A program made the position numbers and the translations under genes. This document shows, in pieces, positions 36,330 to 47,522 of a stretch of DNA of 64,000 nucleotides; the first letter of the stretch is position 1, and each line of letters opens with the position of its first letter. The stretch is from Pseudomonas oryzae (GTDB lineage Bacteria > Pseudomonadota > Gammaproteobacteria > Pseudomonadales > Pseudomonadaceae). Under the pieces are notes generated by a model that saw nothing but the letters and a program-made list of their open reading frames with translations, ran no database searches and had not been told where the DNA came from. The stretch spans positions 4,321,001-4,385,000 of the forward strand of contig NZ_LT629751.1 of the NCBI RefSeq assembly GCF_900104805.1, given 5' to 3'.

Positions 36330-37994
36330 TCAGCCGCGATGGCGGGCGCGGAAGTAGTCGATCAGCCCCTGGGTCGAGCCGTCGGCGGCGGGACTGGCGT
36401 CCTGGCCGGTAAGGCGACCATAGAGGTTCTTGCCGAGCTCCTTGCCCAGCTCGACGCCCCACTGGTCGAAGGCGTTGATACCCCAGATCACGCTCTGCAC
36501 GAACACCTTGTGCTCGTAGAGGGCGACCAGCGCGCCGAGACGCTGCGGGCTGACCCGCTCGAGGACGATGGTGTTGCTCGGCCGGTTGCCGGGGATCACC
36601 TTGTGCGGCGCCAGACGCTGCACCTCGGTCTCGGCCAGGCCCTGGGCGCGCAGCTCGGCCTCGGCTTCGGCGAGGGTCTTGCCGCACATCAGCGCCTGGC
36701 TCTGCGACAGGCAGTTGGCGAACAGCCACTGGTGGTGGTCGGCGACCGGGTGGTAGCTGGTCACCGGCACGATGAAGTCGGCCGGGATCATCAGGGTGCC
36801 CTGGTGCAGCAGCTGGTGATAGGCGTGCTGGCCGTTGCAGCCGACCCCGCCCCAGATCACCGGGCCGGTGCCGCAGTCGACCGGAGTGCCGTCCTGGCGC
36901 ACGCGCTTGCCGTTGGACTCCATGTCCAGCTGCTGCAGATGCTGGTTGAAATTGCGCAGGTGGTGGTCGTAGGGCAGGATCGCGTGGCTCTGCGCGCCCC
37001 AGAAGTCGCCGTACCAGACGCCGAGCAGGGCCAGCAGCACCGGCATGTTCTGCTCGAAGGGCGCGGTGAGGAAGTGGCGGTCCATCTTGTAGGCGCCGGC
37101 CAGCAGTTCCTTGAAGTTGCCCATGCCGATGGACAGGGCGATCGGCAGGCCGATCGCCGACCACAGCGAGTAGCGCCCGCCGACCCAGTCCCACATCGGG
37201 AAGATGTTCTCCGCGGCGATGCCGAACTCGACCGCCGCCTTGCGGTTGCTGGACACCGCGATGAAGTGGCGGTGCAGCTCGCTTTCGCTGCAGCCCTGGG
37301 CGAGCACCCAGCGCCGCGCGGCCTGGGCGTTCTTCAGGGTCTCCAGGGTGCCGAAGGACTTCGAGGAGACGATGAACAGGGTGGTTTCCGCGCGCAGGTT
37401 GGCGGTCACCTCGTGGAACTCGCTGCCGTCGATGTTGGCCAGGTAGTGGCAGCGCACGCCGCGCTGGGCGAACGGCAGCAGGGCCTCGGAGACCAGCTGC
37501 GGGCCGAGGAAGGAGCCGCCGATGCCGATGTTGACCACGTCGGTGATCGATTTCTCGGTGTGGCCGCGCCACAGGCCGTTGTGGATGCGCTGCACCAGCT
37601 CGGTCATCTGCCCGAGCACGCGGTGTACCTCGGGCATCACGTCGTCGCCGTCGACCAGTACCTTGTCGCCGATCGGGCGGCGCAGCGCGGTGTGCAGCGC
37701 CGGACGGCTTTCCGAGGCGTTGACTGGCTGGCCTTCGAACAGCGCCTCGATGGCCTGGCGCAGGTTCATCTGCTCGGCCAGCGCCAGCAGCTGGGCCAGG
37801 CTGGCGTCGTCGATCAGGTTCTTCGAGTAGTCGAGGAACAGCCCGGCCTGACTCAGCGAGTAGCGCTGGAAGCGCTGCGGGTCGTTGGCGAAGGCCTCGC
37901 GCAGGCTGAACTGCTGCATGCGCTCGCGCTGCGCGCGCAGGGCCTGCCAGGCGGGTTGGTGGGTGGCATCCAGCGGCTTGAGATAGTGTTCCAT
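36330..37994 (-). CDS. pgi: Glucose-6-phosphate isomerase
   Basis: Pgi interconverts glucose-6-phosphate and fructose-6-phosphate. The 554-residue protein has the family signatures [64 protein letters not shown] and the C-terminal [20 protein letters not shown] use ATG 37992-37994 ([16 protein letters not shown]); a TTG at 38034-38036 would add 14 unconserved residues. It lies 84 nt downstream of panD. Confidence 0.97.
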   Translation of the reverse strand: MEHYLKPLDATHQPAWQALRAQRERMQQFSLREAFANDPQRFQRYSLSQAGLFLDYSKNLIDDASLAQLLALAEQMNLRQAIEALFEGQPVNASESRPALHTALRRPIGDKVLVDGDDVMPEVHRVLGQMTELVQRIHNGLWRGHTEKSITDVVNIGIGGSFLGPQLVSEALLPFAQRGVRCHYLANIDGSEFHEVTANLRAETTLFIVSSKSFGTLETLKNAQAARRWVLAQGCSESELHRHFIAVSSNRKAAVEFGIAAENIFPMWDWVGGRYSLWSAIGLPIALSIGMGNFKELLAGAYKMDRHFLTAPFEQNMPVLLALLGVWYGDFWGAQSHAILPYDHHLRNFNQHLQQLDMESNGKRVRQDGTPVDCGTGPVIWGGVGCNGQHAYHQLLHQGTLMIPADFIVPVTSYHPVADHHQWLFANCLSQSQALMCGKTLAEAEAELRAQGLAETEVQRLAPHKVIPGNRPSNTIVLERVSPQRLGALVALYEHKVFVQSVIWGINAFDQWGVELGKELGKNLYGRLTGQDASPAADGSTQGLIDYFRARHRG

Positions 37995-38078
37995 CGACGA
38001 ACTCGGAGAAGCGTGATCAGGAGGCAGATGCGCCAAGCCCGGTACGGGACCGGGCTTGGCAACGGCGTGTCAGGAGGC

Positions 38079-38459
38079 TCAGGCGACCTGCACGGGAATC
38101 GCGTGGCTGGTATGGCTGAGCTCGTTGCCCGGCTGGAAGTACAGCATGTGCGGCTTGTGCTGGGCCAGCTCGGCCTCGCTGTACTGGGCATAGGTGCAGA
38201 TGATCAGGCGGTGGCCGACGCCGGCCTTGTGCGCGGCGGCGCCGTTCACCGAGATCATCTTCGAGCCTTCCTCGGCGCGGATCGCGTAGGTGGTGAAGCG
38301 CTCGCCGTTGTCGACGTTGTAGATCTGGATCTGCTCGTATTCGCGGATGCCGGCCAGGTCCAGCCATTCGCCGTCGATGGCACAGGAGCCTTCGTAATCC
38401 AGTACGGCGTGGGTCACTTGGGCACGGTGCAGCTTGGCTTTGAGCATGATGCTATGCAT
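38079..38459 (-). CDS. panD: Aspartate 1-decarboxylase PanD (proenzyme)
   Basis: PanD makes beta-alanine for pantothenate. It is a pyruvoyl enzyme formed by self-cleavage, and the Gly-Ser cleavage site is visible as DYEGSCAID near residue 27. The 126-residue proenzyme also has [22 protein letters not shown], the [12 protein letters not shown] loop and [10 protein letters not shown] second ATG four codons in (MLKAKLH) is an alternative start. It is downstream of panC by 13 nt. Confidence 0.96.
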   Translation of the reverse strand: MHSIMLKAKLHRAQVTHAVLDYEGSCAIDGEWLDLAGIREYEQIQIYNVDNGERFTTYAIRAEEGSKMISVNGAAAHKAGVGHRLIICTYAQYSEAELAQHKPHMLYFQPGNELSHTSHAIPVQVA

Positions 38460-38472
38460 GGCGGGTTCCTCG

Positions 38473-39333
38473 TCAGGCCGTGGCGTCGAGATCCACGAGC
38501 AGGTTGTCGATCAGCCGGGTAGCGCCCAGGCGGGCGGCGGCCAGGATCACCAGCTGGCGGTCGGCACTGCTGGCCGGCTGCAGGGTGAGCGGGTTGCGGA
38601 TTTCCAGGTAGTCGGGCACGAAGCCGGCGTCCTGCAGGCGCACGCTGGCGTCGGCCAGCAGGGCGGCGTGGTCGCTGGCGCCGGCGCGCAGAGCCTCGGC
38701 CAGCTGGTTGAGGGTGCGGTACAGCTGCGGTGCGACGGCGCGCTGGCTGTCGTCCAGGTAGCCGTTGCGCGAGGACAGCGCCAGGCCGTCGGCGGCGCGC
38801 ACCGTCGGTTCGCCGAAGATCTGGATCGGCAGGTTGAGGTCGCGCACCAGCTTGCGGATCACCGCCAGCTGCTGGAAGTCCTTCTCGCCGAAGATCGCCA
38901 GGTCGGGCTGGACCATGTGGAACAGCTTGGTCACCACCGTGGCCACGCCGTCGAAGTGACCGGGGCGGCTGGCGCCGCACAGGCCGGCGGAGACGCCCGG
39001 TACGCTGACGATGGTCTGACCGCTCATGCCGTCGGGATACATTTCCTCCACGCCGGGGGCGAACAGCAGGTTGCAGCCGGCTTCGAGCAGCTTCTCCTGG
39101 TCGGCGGCGAGGGTGCGCGGGTACTTGTCGAGATCCTCGCCGGCGCCGAACTGCAGCGGGTTGACGAAGATGCTGGCAACCACGAAGTCGGCGCGCTGGG
39201 CGGCCTTGGCCACCAGGGCAGCGTGGCCGGCGTGCAGGTTGCCCATGGTCGGTACCAGGGCGATGCGCTTGCCTTCGCTGCGGGCGCGGGCCACGGCGGC
39301 GCGCAGCTCGCGAACGGTCTTGACGGTGATCAT
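38473..39333 (-). CDS. panC: Pantothenate synthetase PanC
   Basis: PanC joins pantoate and beta-alanine with ATP. The 286-residue protein has the HIGH-type motif [51 protein letters not shown] and LSSRNGYL (KMSKS-like loop). The ATG overlaps the panB stop by 4 nt (ATGA), showing coupling. With panB upstream and panD downstream, the pantoate and beta-alanine branches meet in one operon. Confidence 0.97.
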   Translation of the reverse strand: MITVKTVRELRAAVARARSEGKRIALVPTMGNLHAGHAALVAKAAQRADFVVASIFVNPLQFGAGEDLDKYPRTLAADQEKLLEAGCNLLFAPGVEEMYPDGMSGQTIVSVPGVSAGLCGASRPGHFDGVATVVTKLFHMVQPDLAIFGEKDFQQLAVIRKLVRDLNLPIQIFGEPTVRAADGLALSSRNGYLDDSQRAVAPQLYRTLNQLAEALRAGASDHAALLADASVRLQDAGFVPDYLEIRNPLTLQPASSADRQLVILAAARLGATRLIDNLLVDLDATA

Positions 39334-40124
39334 GCGGAGAAACCGTGTTCGGGGGCGGGGAACTGGCCGCTCTTGACGGCCTGGGTATAGGCGGCCAGGG
39401 CATCCTGGATGCTGGTCTGGCCGGCCATGAAGTTTTTCACGAACTTGGCCGGGCGCGGGTTGAGGCCGAGCATGTCGTGGACGACCAGCACCTGGCCGTC
39501 GGTATCCACGCCGGCGCCGATGCCGATCACCGGGATGCGCACCGAGCGGGTGATCTCGGCGGCCAGCGCGCTGGGCACGCATTCGAGCAGCAGCATCGCC
39601 GCGCCGGCCTCCTCGAGGCTGCGTGCGGCTTCGCGCATGGCCTGGGCGCGGGCCTCGTCGCGGCCCTGGACCTTGTAGCCGCCGAACAGGTTGACCGACT
39701 GCGGGGTCAGGCCCAGGTGCACGCAGGCCGGAATGCCGTTGTCGGCCAGGCGCCGCACAGTCTCGGCCAGCCAGGCGCCGCCCTCGAGCTTGACCATGTG
39801 CGCGCCGGCGCGCATCAGCTCGGCGCTGCTGGCGAGCGCCTGCTCGACGGTGGCGTAGCTCATGAACGGCAGGTCGGTGAGGATCAGCGCGCCACGGTTG
39901 CCGCGCTTGACGCAGGCGGTGTGGTAGGCCATGTCGGCGACGCTGACCGGCAGGGTGCTGTCATGCCCCTGCAGGACGTTGCCGAGCGAGTCGCCGACCA
40001 GCAGCACCTCGACGCCGGCGGCGCAGGACGCGCTGGCGAAGGTGGCGTCGTAACTGGTCAGCATGACGATCTTCTCGCCATTCTGCTTGAGACCCTGCAG
40101 CGTGGTGAGGGTGACATCAGGCAT
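39330..40124 (-). CDS. panB: 3-methyl-2-oxobutanoate hydroxymethyltransferase PanB
   Basis: PanB makes ketopantoate from alpha-ketoisovalerate and methylene-tetrahydrofolate. The 264-residue barrel protein has [48 protein letters not shown] and [22 protein letters not shown] at 40122-40124 ([16 protein letters not shown]), with an upstream in-frame extension that is not conserved. It is the first gene of panBCD and lies 108 nt downstream of folK. Confidence 0.97.
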   Translation of the reverse strand: MPDVTLTTLQGLKQNGEKIVMLTSYDATFASASCAAGVEVLLVGDSLGNVLQGHDSTLPVSVADMAYHTACVKRGNRGALILTDLPFMSYATVEQALASSAELMRAGAHMVKLEGGAWLAETVRRLADNGIPACVHLGLTPQSVNLFGGYKVQGRDEARAQAMREAARSLEEAGAAMLLLECVPSALAAEITRSVRIPVIGIGAGVDTDGQVLVVHDMLGLNPRPAKFVKNFMAGQTSIQDALAAYTQAVKSGQFPAPEHGFSA

Positions 40125-40232
40125 CAAGAGTTCCTCGTTGGCGCACCACAAGCGTGCGCGGGCAAACGGCTACCTATAGTCCCGATGGGGGCAGGTGAAG
40201 TCAATTGCGCGGCTTTCCCACTGGTCCCGTGC

Positions 40233-40733
40233 TCAGCCCGCGGACGTCGCGTCGGCGAGACGCTCGAGGCCGACGAACGGGCAGGCGGCGAGCAGCTCGT
40301 GCAGCGGGCGGCCGTCCGGCAGGCGCAGCTCGGGAGCGATCTCGGCCAGCGGATAGAGGACGAAGGCGCGCGCGTGCATATGATAGTGCGGCACGGTCAG
40401 GCGTTCCTCGTCCAGTTGCAGGTCCCCGAACAGCAGGATGTCCAGGTCCAGGGTACGCGGCCCCCAGCGCTCGGCCTTGCGCTCGCGGCCCTGCTCGCGC
40501 TCGATGGCCTGCAGGGCGTCGAGCAGCTCGAGCGGGGCGAGCTCGCAATCCAGCGCGGCGGCGGCGTTGACGTAGCGCGGCTGGTCCGGCGGGCCGAGCG
40601 GGTCGCTGGCGTACAGCGAGGACACCGCGACCAGCCGGCAGCGCGGCAGCTGTGCAAGGGCGCCGAGGGCGGCCTCGAGCTGGCGGCGCGGCTCGGCGAG
40701 ATTGCTGCCTAGACCGATATAGACGCGGGCCAT
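40233..40733 (-). CDS. folK: 2-amino-4-hydroxy-6-hydroxymethyldihydropteridine pyrophosphokinase FolK
   Basis: FolK pyrophosphorylates hydroxymethyl-dihydropterin, making the substrate of FolP (17.1 kb). The 166-residue protein has VYIGLGSNLAEPRRQL, SSLYASDPLGPPDQPRYVNA, the catalytic RTLDLDILLFGD, and the C-terminal VPHYHMHARAFVLYPLAEI. It starts 6 nt after the pcnB stop, so it is co-transcribed with pcnB. Confidence 0.97.
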   Translation of the reverse strand: MARVYIGLGSNLAEPRRQLEAALGALAQLPRCRLVAVSSLYASDPLGPPDQPRYVNAAAALDCELAPLELLDALQAIEREQGRERKAERWGPRTLDLDILLFGDLQLDEERLTVPHYHMHARAFVLYPLAEIAPELRLPDGRPLHELLAACPFVGLERLADATSAG

Positions 40734-40739
40734 CGACGG

Positions 40740-42134
40740 TTACTCCTGCGGCTGGCCGCTGGGGCTGTCATTGCGCCGCTTGCGCGGGCTGCGCCGGCGC
40801 TTGCGCGGTGCCTTGTCGCGGCCTTCGCCCTCGCTGAGGGCGCGGATCATGCTGCGCCGTTCGCTGTCGCTGGCGTCCTGGTAGTGCGTCCACCACTCGC
40901 CCAGGTCGCCGGTTTCCTCGCCGGCGCTCTCGCGCAGCAGCAGGAAGTCGTAGCCGGCGCGGAAGCGCGGATTCTCCAGCAGCAGGTCGGCGCGCTTGCC
41001 CTGGCGGCGCGGCAGGCGCTCCTGCATGTCCCAGATCTCGCGCAGCGGCAGGGTGAAGCGCTTGGGGATGGCGGTGCGCCGGCACTGCTCGCTGATCACC
41101 TCGTGGGCGGCCTCCTGCAGCGCCGGGAGCGCCGGCATGCCGCGCGCCTGCAGCGCGGCGGCGCGAGCCGGCAGGGCCGGCCAGAGCAGGGCGGCGAACA
41201 GGAAGGCCGGGGTCACCGGCTTGCCGAGGCGGATGCGTTCGTCGGTGTTGGCCAGCGCCTGGCGCATCAGCGCGCCGGCGTACTCCGGATCGGCCTTCAG
41301 CGCGGCGGCGCTGGCCGGGAACAGCGGAGCGAACAGGTCGTAGTCGCAGAGCAGCTCGAAGGTGCGCACGCCTTGGCCGGCGAGGAACAGCTTGAGCACC
41401 TCGTCGAACAGGCGCGCGGCGGGAATGTCGTTGAGCAGCGGGGCCAGGCGGCGGATCGGCTCGGCGCTGTGCTTGTCGATGTCGAAGCCGAGCTTGGCGG
41501 CGAAGCGCACCGCGCGCAGCATGCGCACCGGATCCTCGAGGTAGCGCTGCTCGGGCACGCCGATCAGGCGTACCAGGCGGTTGCGGATGTCGTGCACACC
41601 GTGGGCGTAGTCGAGGATGTGCTCGCTGTTGGGATCGTAGTACAGCGCGTTGATGGTGAAGTCGCGGCGCTGGGCGTCGTCTTCCTGGCTGCCATACACG
41701 TTGTCGCGCAGGATGCGGCCGCTTTCGTGGCGCGAGGCCTGGGCGCTGTCCTCGTCGTCCTCGCCCTGCGAGTGGTGGGCGCGGAAGGTCGCCACCTCGA
41801 TGATCTCACGGCCGAAGTGCACGTGGACCAGCTTGAAGCGGCGGCCGATCACCCGCGCGTTGCGGAACTCGGCGCGCACCTGCTCGGGGGTGGCGCTGGT
41901 GGCCACGTCGAAGTCCTTGGGCTCGATGCCCAGCAGCAGGTCGCGCACGCAGCCGCCGACCAGATAGGCCTTGTAGCCGGCCTTCTGCAGGCGCTCGACC
42001 ACGGAGACGGCGTTGCGGCTGATCTGCTCGCGGCGCAGCGGGTGCTGGCGGTTGCCGAGCACCTCCGGCGTGGTGCGGACGGCCCGGGTGCGGCGCAGGG
42101 GAGAGCGCAGGGTCTGGAACAGCTTCTTCAGCAT
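40740..42134 (-). CDS. pcnB: Poly(A) polymerase I PcnB
   Basis: PcnB adds short poly(A) tails that promote RNA decay, working with PNPase. The 464-residue class II nucleotidyltransferase has the head motif YLVGGCVRDLLLGIEPKDFD with the catalytic Asp pair, RRFKLVHVHFGREIIEVATF, RRDFTINALYYDP and a Lys/Arg-rich C-terminal tail (KAPRKRRRSPRKRRNDS). PcnB is separated from tRNA CCA-adding enzyme by this long basic tail. It is the gene downstream of crcZ, the same order as in P. aeruginosa. Confidence 0.96.
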   Translation of the reverse strand: MLKKLFQTLRSPLRRTRAVRTTPEVLGNRQHPLRREQISRNAVSVVERLQKAGYKAYLVGGCVRDLLLGIEPKDFDVATSATPEQVRAEFRNARVIGRRFKLVHVHFGREIIEVATFRAHHSQGEDDEDSAQASRHESGRILRDNVYGSQEDDAQRRDFTINALYYDPNSEHILDYAHGVHDIRNRLVRLIGVPEQRYLEDPVRMLRAVRFAAKLGFDIDKHSAEPIRRLAPLLNDIPAARLFDEVLKLFLAGQGVRTFELLCDYDLFAPLFPASAAALKADPEYAGALMRQALANTDERIRLGKPVTPAFLFAALLWPALPARAAALQARGMPALPALQEAAHEVISEQCRRTAIPKRFTLPLREIWDMQERLPRRQGKRADLLLENPRFRAGYDFLLLRESAGEETGDLGEWWTHYQDASDSERRSMIRALSEGEGRDKAPRKRRRSPRKRRNDSPSGQPQE

Positions 42135-42249
42135 GGGTGACTGGTTACCGGATGGGCAGGAACAGGCGGCGCCTGGACAATGGAGGCGGATTCTAGCACT
42201 GGCCGGCGGGGATGGTGAACGCGGGGAGGGGGACGGGCTGGCAGGCCGG

Positions 42250-42607
42250 GAAGCACAAGGGGGAGCCGAGGCTCCCCCTTCAAGTGTCTGGTCGTGCTTT
42301 GTTCTTGTTGGTCTTGCGGGCTTGTTGTTCTTGTCGTTGACCCGCCCGGATGCGTGGATCCGGTGCCGATCCCAGGTCGGGATCTAGGAACAAACGGATT
42401 GCTTTGGACGCTGATCAGTCGCCTACCGGTTCGGGCCGCTGCCTGCTGGCAGTTTTATTGTTCTCGGCCGGTCGAGGCATGCCCTCGTCGCGCTGGTCCT
42501 CTCCAAAACGATCAGTTTGCTGCGCCTCCACCCTGTTGTTCTTGTTCTGTTGGAGTCGATGCGTCTTGTTCTTGTTGTGTTGGTTCGGCGTTCTTGTTTT
42601 TGTTGTG
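42250..42607 (-). ncRNA. crcZ: CrcZ small RNA (Hfq/Crc-sequestering, carbon catabolite control)
   Basis: CrcZ titrates Hfq (with Crc) away from target mRNAs and so relieves carbon catabolite repression. On the minus strand this region, between cbrB and pcnB, holds six clusters of the CA motif AANAANAA (plus-strand positions about 42299-42309, 42322-42332, 42455-42462, 42536-42546, 42566-42576, 42591-42604). The predicted start near 42607 comes from a -24/-12 promoter, and a strong hairpin at 42257-42280 marks the 3' end, giving about 350 nt. The 5' end (CACAACAAAAACAAGAA) resembles what I recall of CrcZ. The 5' and 3' ends are estimates. Confidence 0.92.
42257..42280 (-). terminator. Terminator hairpin of crcZ
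   Basis: An 11-bp perfect stem (AAGGGGGAGCC / GGCTCCCCCTT) with a 2-nt centre at the 3' side of crcZ. The tail after it is not T-rich, so efficiency is uncertain. Confidence 0.7.
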
Positions 42608-42615
42608 AGAATAAC

Positions 42616-42634
42616 CAAGCACCTATCGTGCCAA
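42616..42634 (-). promoter_or_regulatory. Sigma-54 (-24/-12) promoter of crcZ
   Basis: On the minus strand: TTGGCACG-ATAG-GTGCTT. GG and GC are exactly 12 nt apart (first base to first base), as in the RpoN consensus TTGGCACG-N4-TTGC. This fits activation by the neighbouring NtrC-family regulator CbrB. Confidence 0.9.
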
Positions 42635-42693
42635 TTTATTGAATTACTTTTAAATCAGTAACTTGGCGTGTTGTGGTGGCGGCGGGCAGGCAC

Positions 42694-42729
42694 AAAAAAG
42701 CCGGATTCCCGTTACCGGGGAACCCGGCT
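42694..42729 (-). terminator. Terminator of the cbrB transcript
   Basis: On the minus strand, AGCCGGGTTCCCC and GGGAATCCGGCT form a stem (with one mismatch) around a short loop, followed by a run of six T's. It separates cbrB from crcZ. Confidence 0.85.
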
Positions 42730-42731
42730 GC

Positions 42732-42757
42732 TGTTACGTGCCGGCGGTGGGGTAACA
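42732..42757. promoter_or_regulatory. CbrB upstream activator site
   Basis: TGTTAC-N14-GTAACA, an exact match to the CbrB binding motif I recall from P. putida and P. aeruginosa. It lies 2 nt after the cbrB stop codon and about 125-150 bp upstream of the predicted crcZ start, a normal enhancer distance for a sigma-54 promoter. Confidence 0.85.
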
Positions 42758-42759
42758 CC

Positions 42760-44160
<1,401 letters not shown>

Positions 44161-44315
44161 GTCTGTTCAGCTCTCGCGACGTACTCGGAAGCGGCTGGAA
44201 ACTGTCTGCGCCGGTCTCTGCGGACGGCTTTGCGGATGCGCCCGAAGCGGGCGGCGGACCGACCGGAAGGGAGCGCTCTGGCGCCCGCCCGGTGCGGTTG
44301 CAGTGTCCATCGGCT

Positions 44316-47270
44316 TCACGGGGTGTCGGCAGCCATGTGGCCGCCAAAGCGCGGCAAGGTGATCCGGAAGCGCGTACCACGCTGGTTTTCCGGGTCTGCC
44401 GGGCTGTCGATGGTTATCTGTCCATAATGCTCCTCGACGATCGAATAGACCAGTGCGAGGCCCAGGCCGGTCCCTTTGCCGGGGTCTTTGGTGGTGAAGA
44501 AAGGTTCGAACAGGCGCTCGACGATCGAGCGGGGAATCCCCGGGCCCTCGTCCTCGACCAGCAGGTCGACGGTGTGCTCGCCGGCCTCGGTGCGCACGCG
44601 GATGGCGCCGCCGTGGGGCGAGGCGTCGCGCGCGTTGGACAGCAGGTTGATCAGCACCTGGGCGAGACGCTGGGCGTCGCCCTCGACCCAGTGCTGCGGG
44701 TCGCACAGGTTGAAGTAGTGCACGTCGTAGTCGCGGTTCAGCGACAGCAGGCTGATCGCCTCGCGCGCCGCGTCGGCCAGGCACACCGGCTCGCTGCTCT
44801 GCTGGCGACCGCCGGCGTGGGCGAAGCTCATCAGCGACTGGACGATGCGGGTGATGCGCTTGGTCTGCTCGATGATCTGCTCGGCGGTCTCGGCGATCTC
44901 GGGGTCGCCGGCGCGCTCCTCGTGGAGGTTCTGCGCCAGGCAGGCGATGCCGGTGACCGGGTTGCCGATCTCATGGGCCACCCCGGCGGCCAGGCGGCCG
45001 ATCGACGCCAGCCGTTCGGAGTGGACCAGGCGGTCCTCCAGCAACTGGGTTTCGGTGAGGTCCTCGACCAGCAGCACCAGGCCGCTGTTGCCGGGCGCCA
45101 GCGGCTCGTCGATTGCCGCCTTGTGCAGGTTGAACCAGCGCGTCTGGCCGTCGAGGGACAGGCGCTGCTTGTGCAGGTGTTCGTCGGGCGCCTCGATGAA
45201 GGCGGTGAGCAGTTCGCGCCAGGGTTCGGGCAGGGTGGCCAGGCGTGAGCCGACCACGCGATGCGCCTCGATGCCGGTGAGCTCCTCCATGGCTCGGTTC
45301 CACTTGATGATTTCCTGGTCCTGGGCCAGCGAGCAGACCCCCATCGGCAGCTCCTGCAGGGTCTGCCGGTGGTAGCGGCGCAGCGCGTCGAGTTCGGCGG
45401 CCAGGCCGGTCAGGCGCGACTGGTAGTCTTCCAGGCGGCTCTCGATGAAGTGGATGTCCTCGGTGACGTAGGTTTCGCCGCCGGCCTTGAAGGGCAGGAA
45501 GTTCTCGACGATGTCCTGGGCGACGCTGGGCCCCATGAGGCCGGACAGGTTGGCCTCGATGCGGTCGCGCAGGCGGCGCAGGGCGTAGGGACGCTGCTCG
45601 TCGAAGGGCAGGCCGAGGTCGCGCAGGGCCTGCTCCACCTCGCGCTGGGCGGTGCGCGCCCCGAGCGGTTTGGCCAGCTCGCTGGCGAACTCCTGGGGCG
45701 AGGCGGCGACCAGTTCGCGGCGCTGCGGGCGCCGCACGTTGTCCACCGCGCAGGCTTCGGCGGCGCTCTGCTCCTCGACGCTGGCCTCGGTGAACAGCGA
45801 CACCAGGGTGAACACCAGCACGTTGACCGCCAGCGAGGCGATCCCGGCCAGGTGCCAGCTGGTGTCATCGAGCACGTAGACCAGGTTGAGCAGCGGCAGG
45901 TAGAAGCCCGGCACCTCGCCGATCAGCGGCAGCAGCATGGTCAGGATCCACACCGTGGCGCCGGCCAGCAGGCCGCCGATGAAGCCGCGGCGGTTGGCGC
46001 TCGGCCAGTACAGTACCGACAGCGCGCCGGGCAGGAACTGCAGGGTGGCGACGAAGGACACGGTGCCCAGGTGCGACAGTTCCTGATCGGAGACGATCAG
46101 CAGGTAGAAGCCGTAGCTGGCGGCGATGATCGCGGCGATCAGCGCGCGGCGCGTCCACTTCAGCCAGCGGTAGATGTTGCCCTCGGCCGGCGGCTGGTAG
46201 AGCGGCAGCACCAGGTGATTGAGGGCCATCCCCGACAGCGCCAGGGTGACCACGATGACCAGGCCGCTGGCGGCGGCGAGGCCGCCGATGTAGGCGGCCA
46301 GCACCAGCCAGGGATTGCCGACGTCGAGGCCGATGCCGAGGGTGAAGTATTCCGGGCTGGTGGCCACGCCGAGCTTGAGGCCGCCCCACAGGATCGGCGG
46401 CACGGCGAGGCTCATCAGCAGCAGGAACAGCGGCAGGCCCCAGCTGGCGGTAGCCAGCGCGCGCGGGTTGAGGTTCTCGGCGAAGGCCATGTGGAACATG
46501 TGCGGCATGACGATGGCGGCGGCGAAGAACACCAGCAGCAGGGTGCGCCAGGGGCCTTCCTGCAGCGGGGTGTGCAGGGTGGTCAGCGCGGTCTGGTTCT
46601 GCAGCAGCCACTGTTCGAGGCCGGCCGGCCCCTCGAACACGCCGTACAGGGCGTACAGGCCGATGGCGGTCATGGCGCACAGCTTGATCAGCGACTCGAA
46701 GGCGATCGCCAGTACCAGTCCCTCGTGGCGCTCGCGGGTGGCGATGCGCCGCGAACCGAACAGGATGGTGAACAGGGTGAGCAGGGCGCAGAAGCCCAGG
46801 GCCACCCGCTCGCGAGTCGGCTCGCCGGTGATGATGGCGATGCTGTCGGCGACCGCCTGGATCTGCAGGGCGAGCAGCGGCAGCACGGCGACCAGCATGA
46901 ACAGGGTGGTCAGGGTGCCGGCCCAGGTGCTGCGGAAGCGGAAGGCGAACAGGTCGGCCAGCGAGGACAGCTGGTAGGTGCGCGTCAGGCGCAGGATCGG
47001 GTAGAGCAGTACCGGGGCGAGCAGGAAGGCGCCGGACAGGCCGAGGTAGATGGCCAGGAAGCCGTAGCCGTACTGGTAGGCCAGGCCGACCGCGCCGTAG
47101 AAGGCCCAGGCGCTGGCGTACACGCCGAGCGACAGGATGTAGACCAGCGGGTGGCGCACCAGGGCGCGCGGTACCGCGCCGCGCTCGGTCAGCCAGGCGA
47201 CGCCGAACAGCACCAGCAGGTAGCCGGCGCTGATCAGCAGCAGGTGGGTCAGGTTAAAGCTCGTCGGCAT
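44316..47270 (-). CDS. cbrA: Sensor histidine kinase CbrA with SSS transporter domain
   Basis: CbrA senses carbon/nitrogen status and phosphorylates CbrB. The 984-residue protein has an N-terminal sodium/solute-symporter-like module with about 12-13 membrane spans (residues about 5-490), a linker/STAC region, a PAS domain ([20 protein letters not shown]), the HisKA H-box [19 protein letters not shown] and an HATPase domain ([45 protein letters not shown]). This fusion can transport histidine in P. fluorescens, by recall. The ATG at 47268-47270 lies inside cbrX, so cbrA is probably coupled to it. Confidence 0.97.
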   Translation of the reverse strand: MPTSFNLTHLLLISAGYLLVLFGVAWLTERGAVPRALVRHPLVYILSLGVYASAWAFYGAVGLAYQYGYGFLAIYLGLSGAFLLAPVLLYPILRLTRTYQLSSLADLFAFRFRSTWAGTLTTLFMLVAVLPLLALQIQAVADSIAIITGEPTRERVALGFCALLTLFTILFGSRRIATRERHEGLVLAIAFESLIKLCAMTAIGLYALYGVFEGPAGLEQWLLQNQTALTTLHTPLQEGPWRTLLLVFFAAAIVMPHMFHMAFAENLNPRALATASWGLPLFLLLMSLAVPPILWGGLKLGVATSPEYFTLGIGLDVGNPWLVLAAYIGGLAAASGLVIVVTLALSGMALNHLVLPLYQPPAEGNIYRWLKWTRRALIAAIIAASYGFYLLIVSDQELSHLGTVSFVATLQFLPGALSVLYWPSANRRGFIGGLLAGATVWILTMLLPLIGEVPGFYLPLLNLVYVLDDTSWHLAGIASLAVNVLVFTLVSLFTEASVEEQSAAEACAVDNVRRPQRRELVAASPQEFASELAKPLGARTAQREVEQALRDLGLPFDEQRPYALRRLRDRIEANLSGLMGPSVAQDIVENFLPFKAGGETYVTEDIHFIESRLEDYQSRLTGLAAELDALRRYHRQTLQELPMGVCSLAQDQEIIKWNRAMEELTGIEAHRVVGSRLATLPEPWRELLTAFIEAPDEHLHKQRLSLDGQTRWFNLHKAAIDEPLAPGNSGLVLLVEDLTETQLLEDRLVHSERLASIGRLAAGVAHEIGNPVTGIACLAQNLHEERAGDPEIAETAEQIIEQTKRITRIVQSLMSFAHAGGRQQSSEPVCLADAAREAISLLSLNRDYDVHYFNLCDPQHWVEGDAQRLAQVLINLLSNARDASPHGGAIRVRTEAGEHTVDLLVEDEGPGIPRSIVERLFEPFFTTKDPGKGTGLGLALVYSIVEEHYGQITIDSPADPENQRGTRFRITLPRFGGHMAADTP

Positions 47271-47430
47271 CGCGCTGGCTCTGCAGGATGAAGGCCACGA
47301 CGATGAGGATCAGCCAGAGCAGGTACGGCCGGTACCAGGCGCCATTGGGGTCGATCCACCAGTCCATGATGGCCGGGGAAAACAGATAGATCCCCACCAC
47401 CAGGAGCAGGACCAGCCGGTAGATATACAT
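47254..47430 (-). CDS. cbrX: Small membrane protein CbrX upstream of cbrA
   Basis: This 58-residue protein has two hydrophobic segments (LVLLLVVGIYLFSPAIM and YLLWLILIVVAFIL) separated by DWWIDPNGAWYRPY. It begins MYIYRL behind GAGGTCTCCC, a good ribosome site, and its last 17 nt overlap the start of cbrA in another frame. In P. putida a small ORF in this place (CbrX) has been reported to be needed for efficient cbrA translation, so the main role may be coupling rather than the protein itself. A longer upstream in-frame start exists but is Pro/Ser-rich and poor. Confidence 0.88.
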   Translation of the reverse strand: MYIYRLVLLLVVGIYLFSPAIMDWWIDPNGAWYRPYLLWLILIVVAFILQSQRDADEL

Positions 47431-47489
47431 GGGAGACCTCGTTGTTCGATGACCGGATGGTAGCGGAGGCGGGGGCGAAGCAGAAGCAC

Positions 47490-47522
47490 GCGGTAACAAT
47501 CCCGGGAGGGTGCTGTTACCGC
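47490..47522. repeat. 9-bp inverted repeat with GTAACA/TGTTAC half-sites between cbrX and gluQ
   Basis: GCGGTAACA, 15 nt, TGTTACCGC: a perfect inverted repeat about 60-90 bp upstream of the cbrX start. Its right arm overlaps the gluQ stop codon (47516-47518). It carries the same hexamers as the CbrB site at 42732 but in reversed order. It could be a CbrB-related operator of cbrXAB or a gluQ 3' hairpin (no T-run). Confidence 0.5.

Noticed and set aside
35190..38522. 1110-codon open frame on the plus strand across acs, pgi, panD and the end of panC
   Set aside because: It crosses several well-identified genes on the other strand and has no domain or ribosome site.
42294..42661. Cys/Leu-rich small open frames on the plus strand opposite crcZ
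   Set aside because: They are translations of the complement of the CA motifs (TTGTT repeats). The minus-strand RNA explains the region better.
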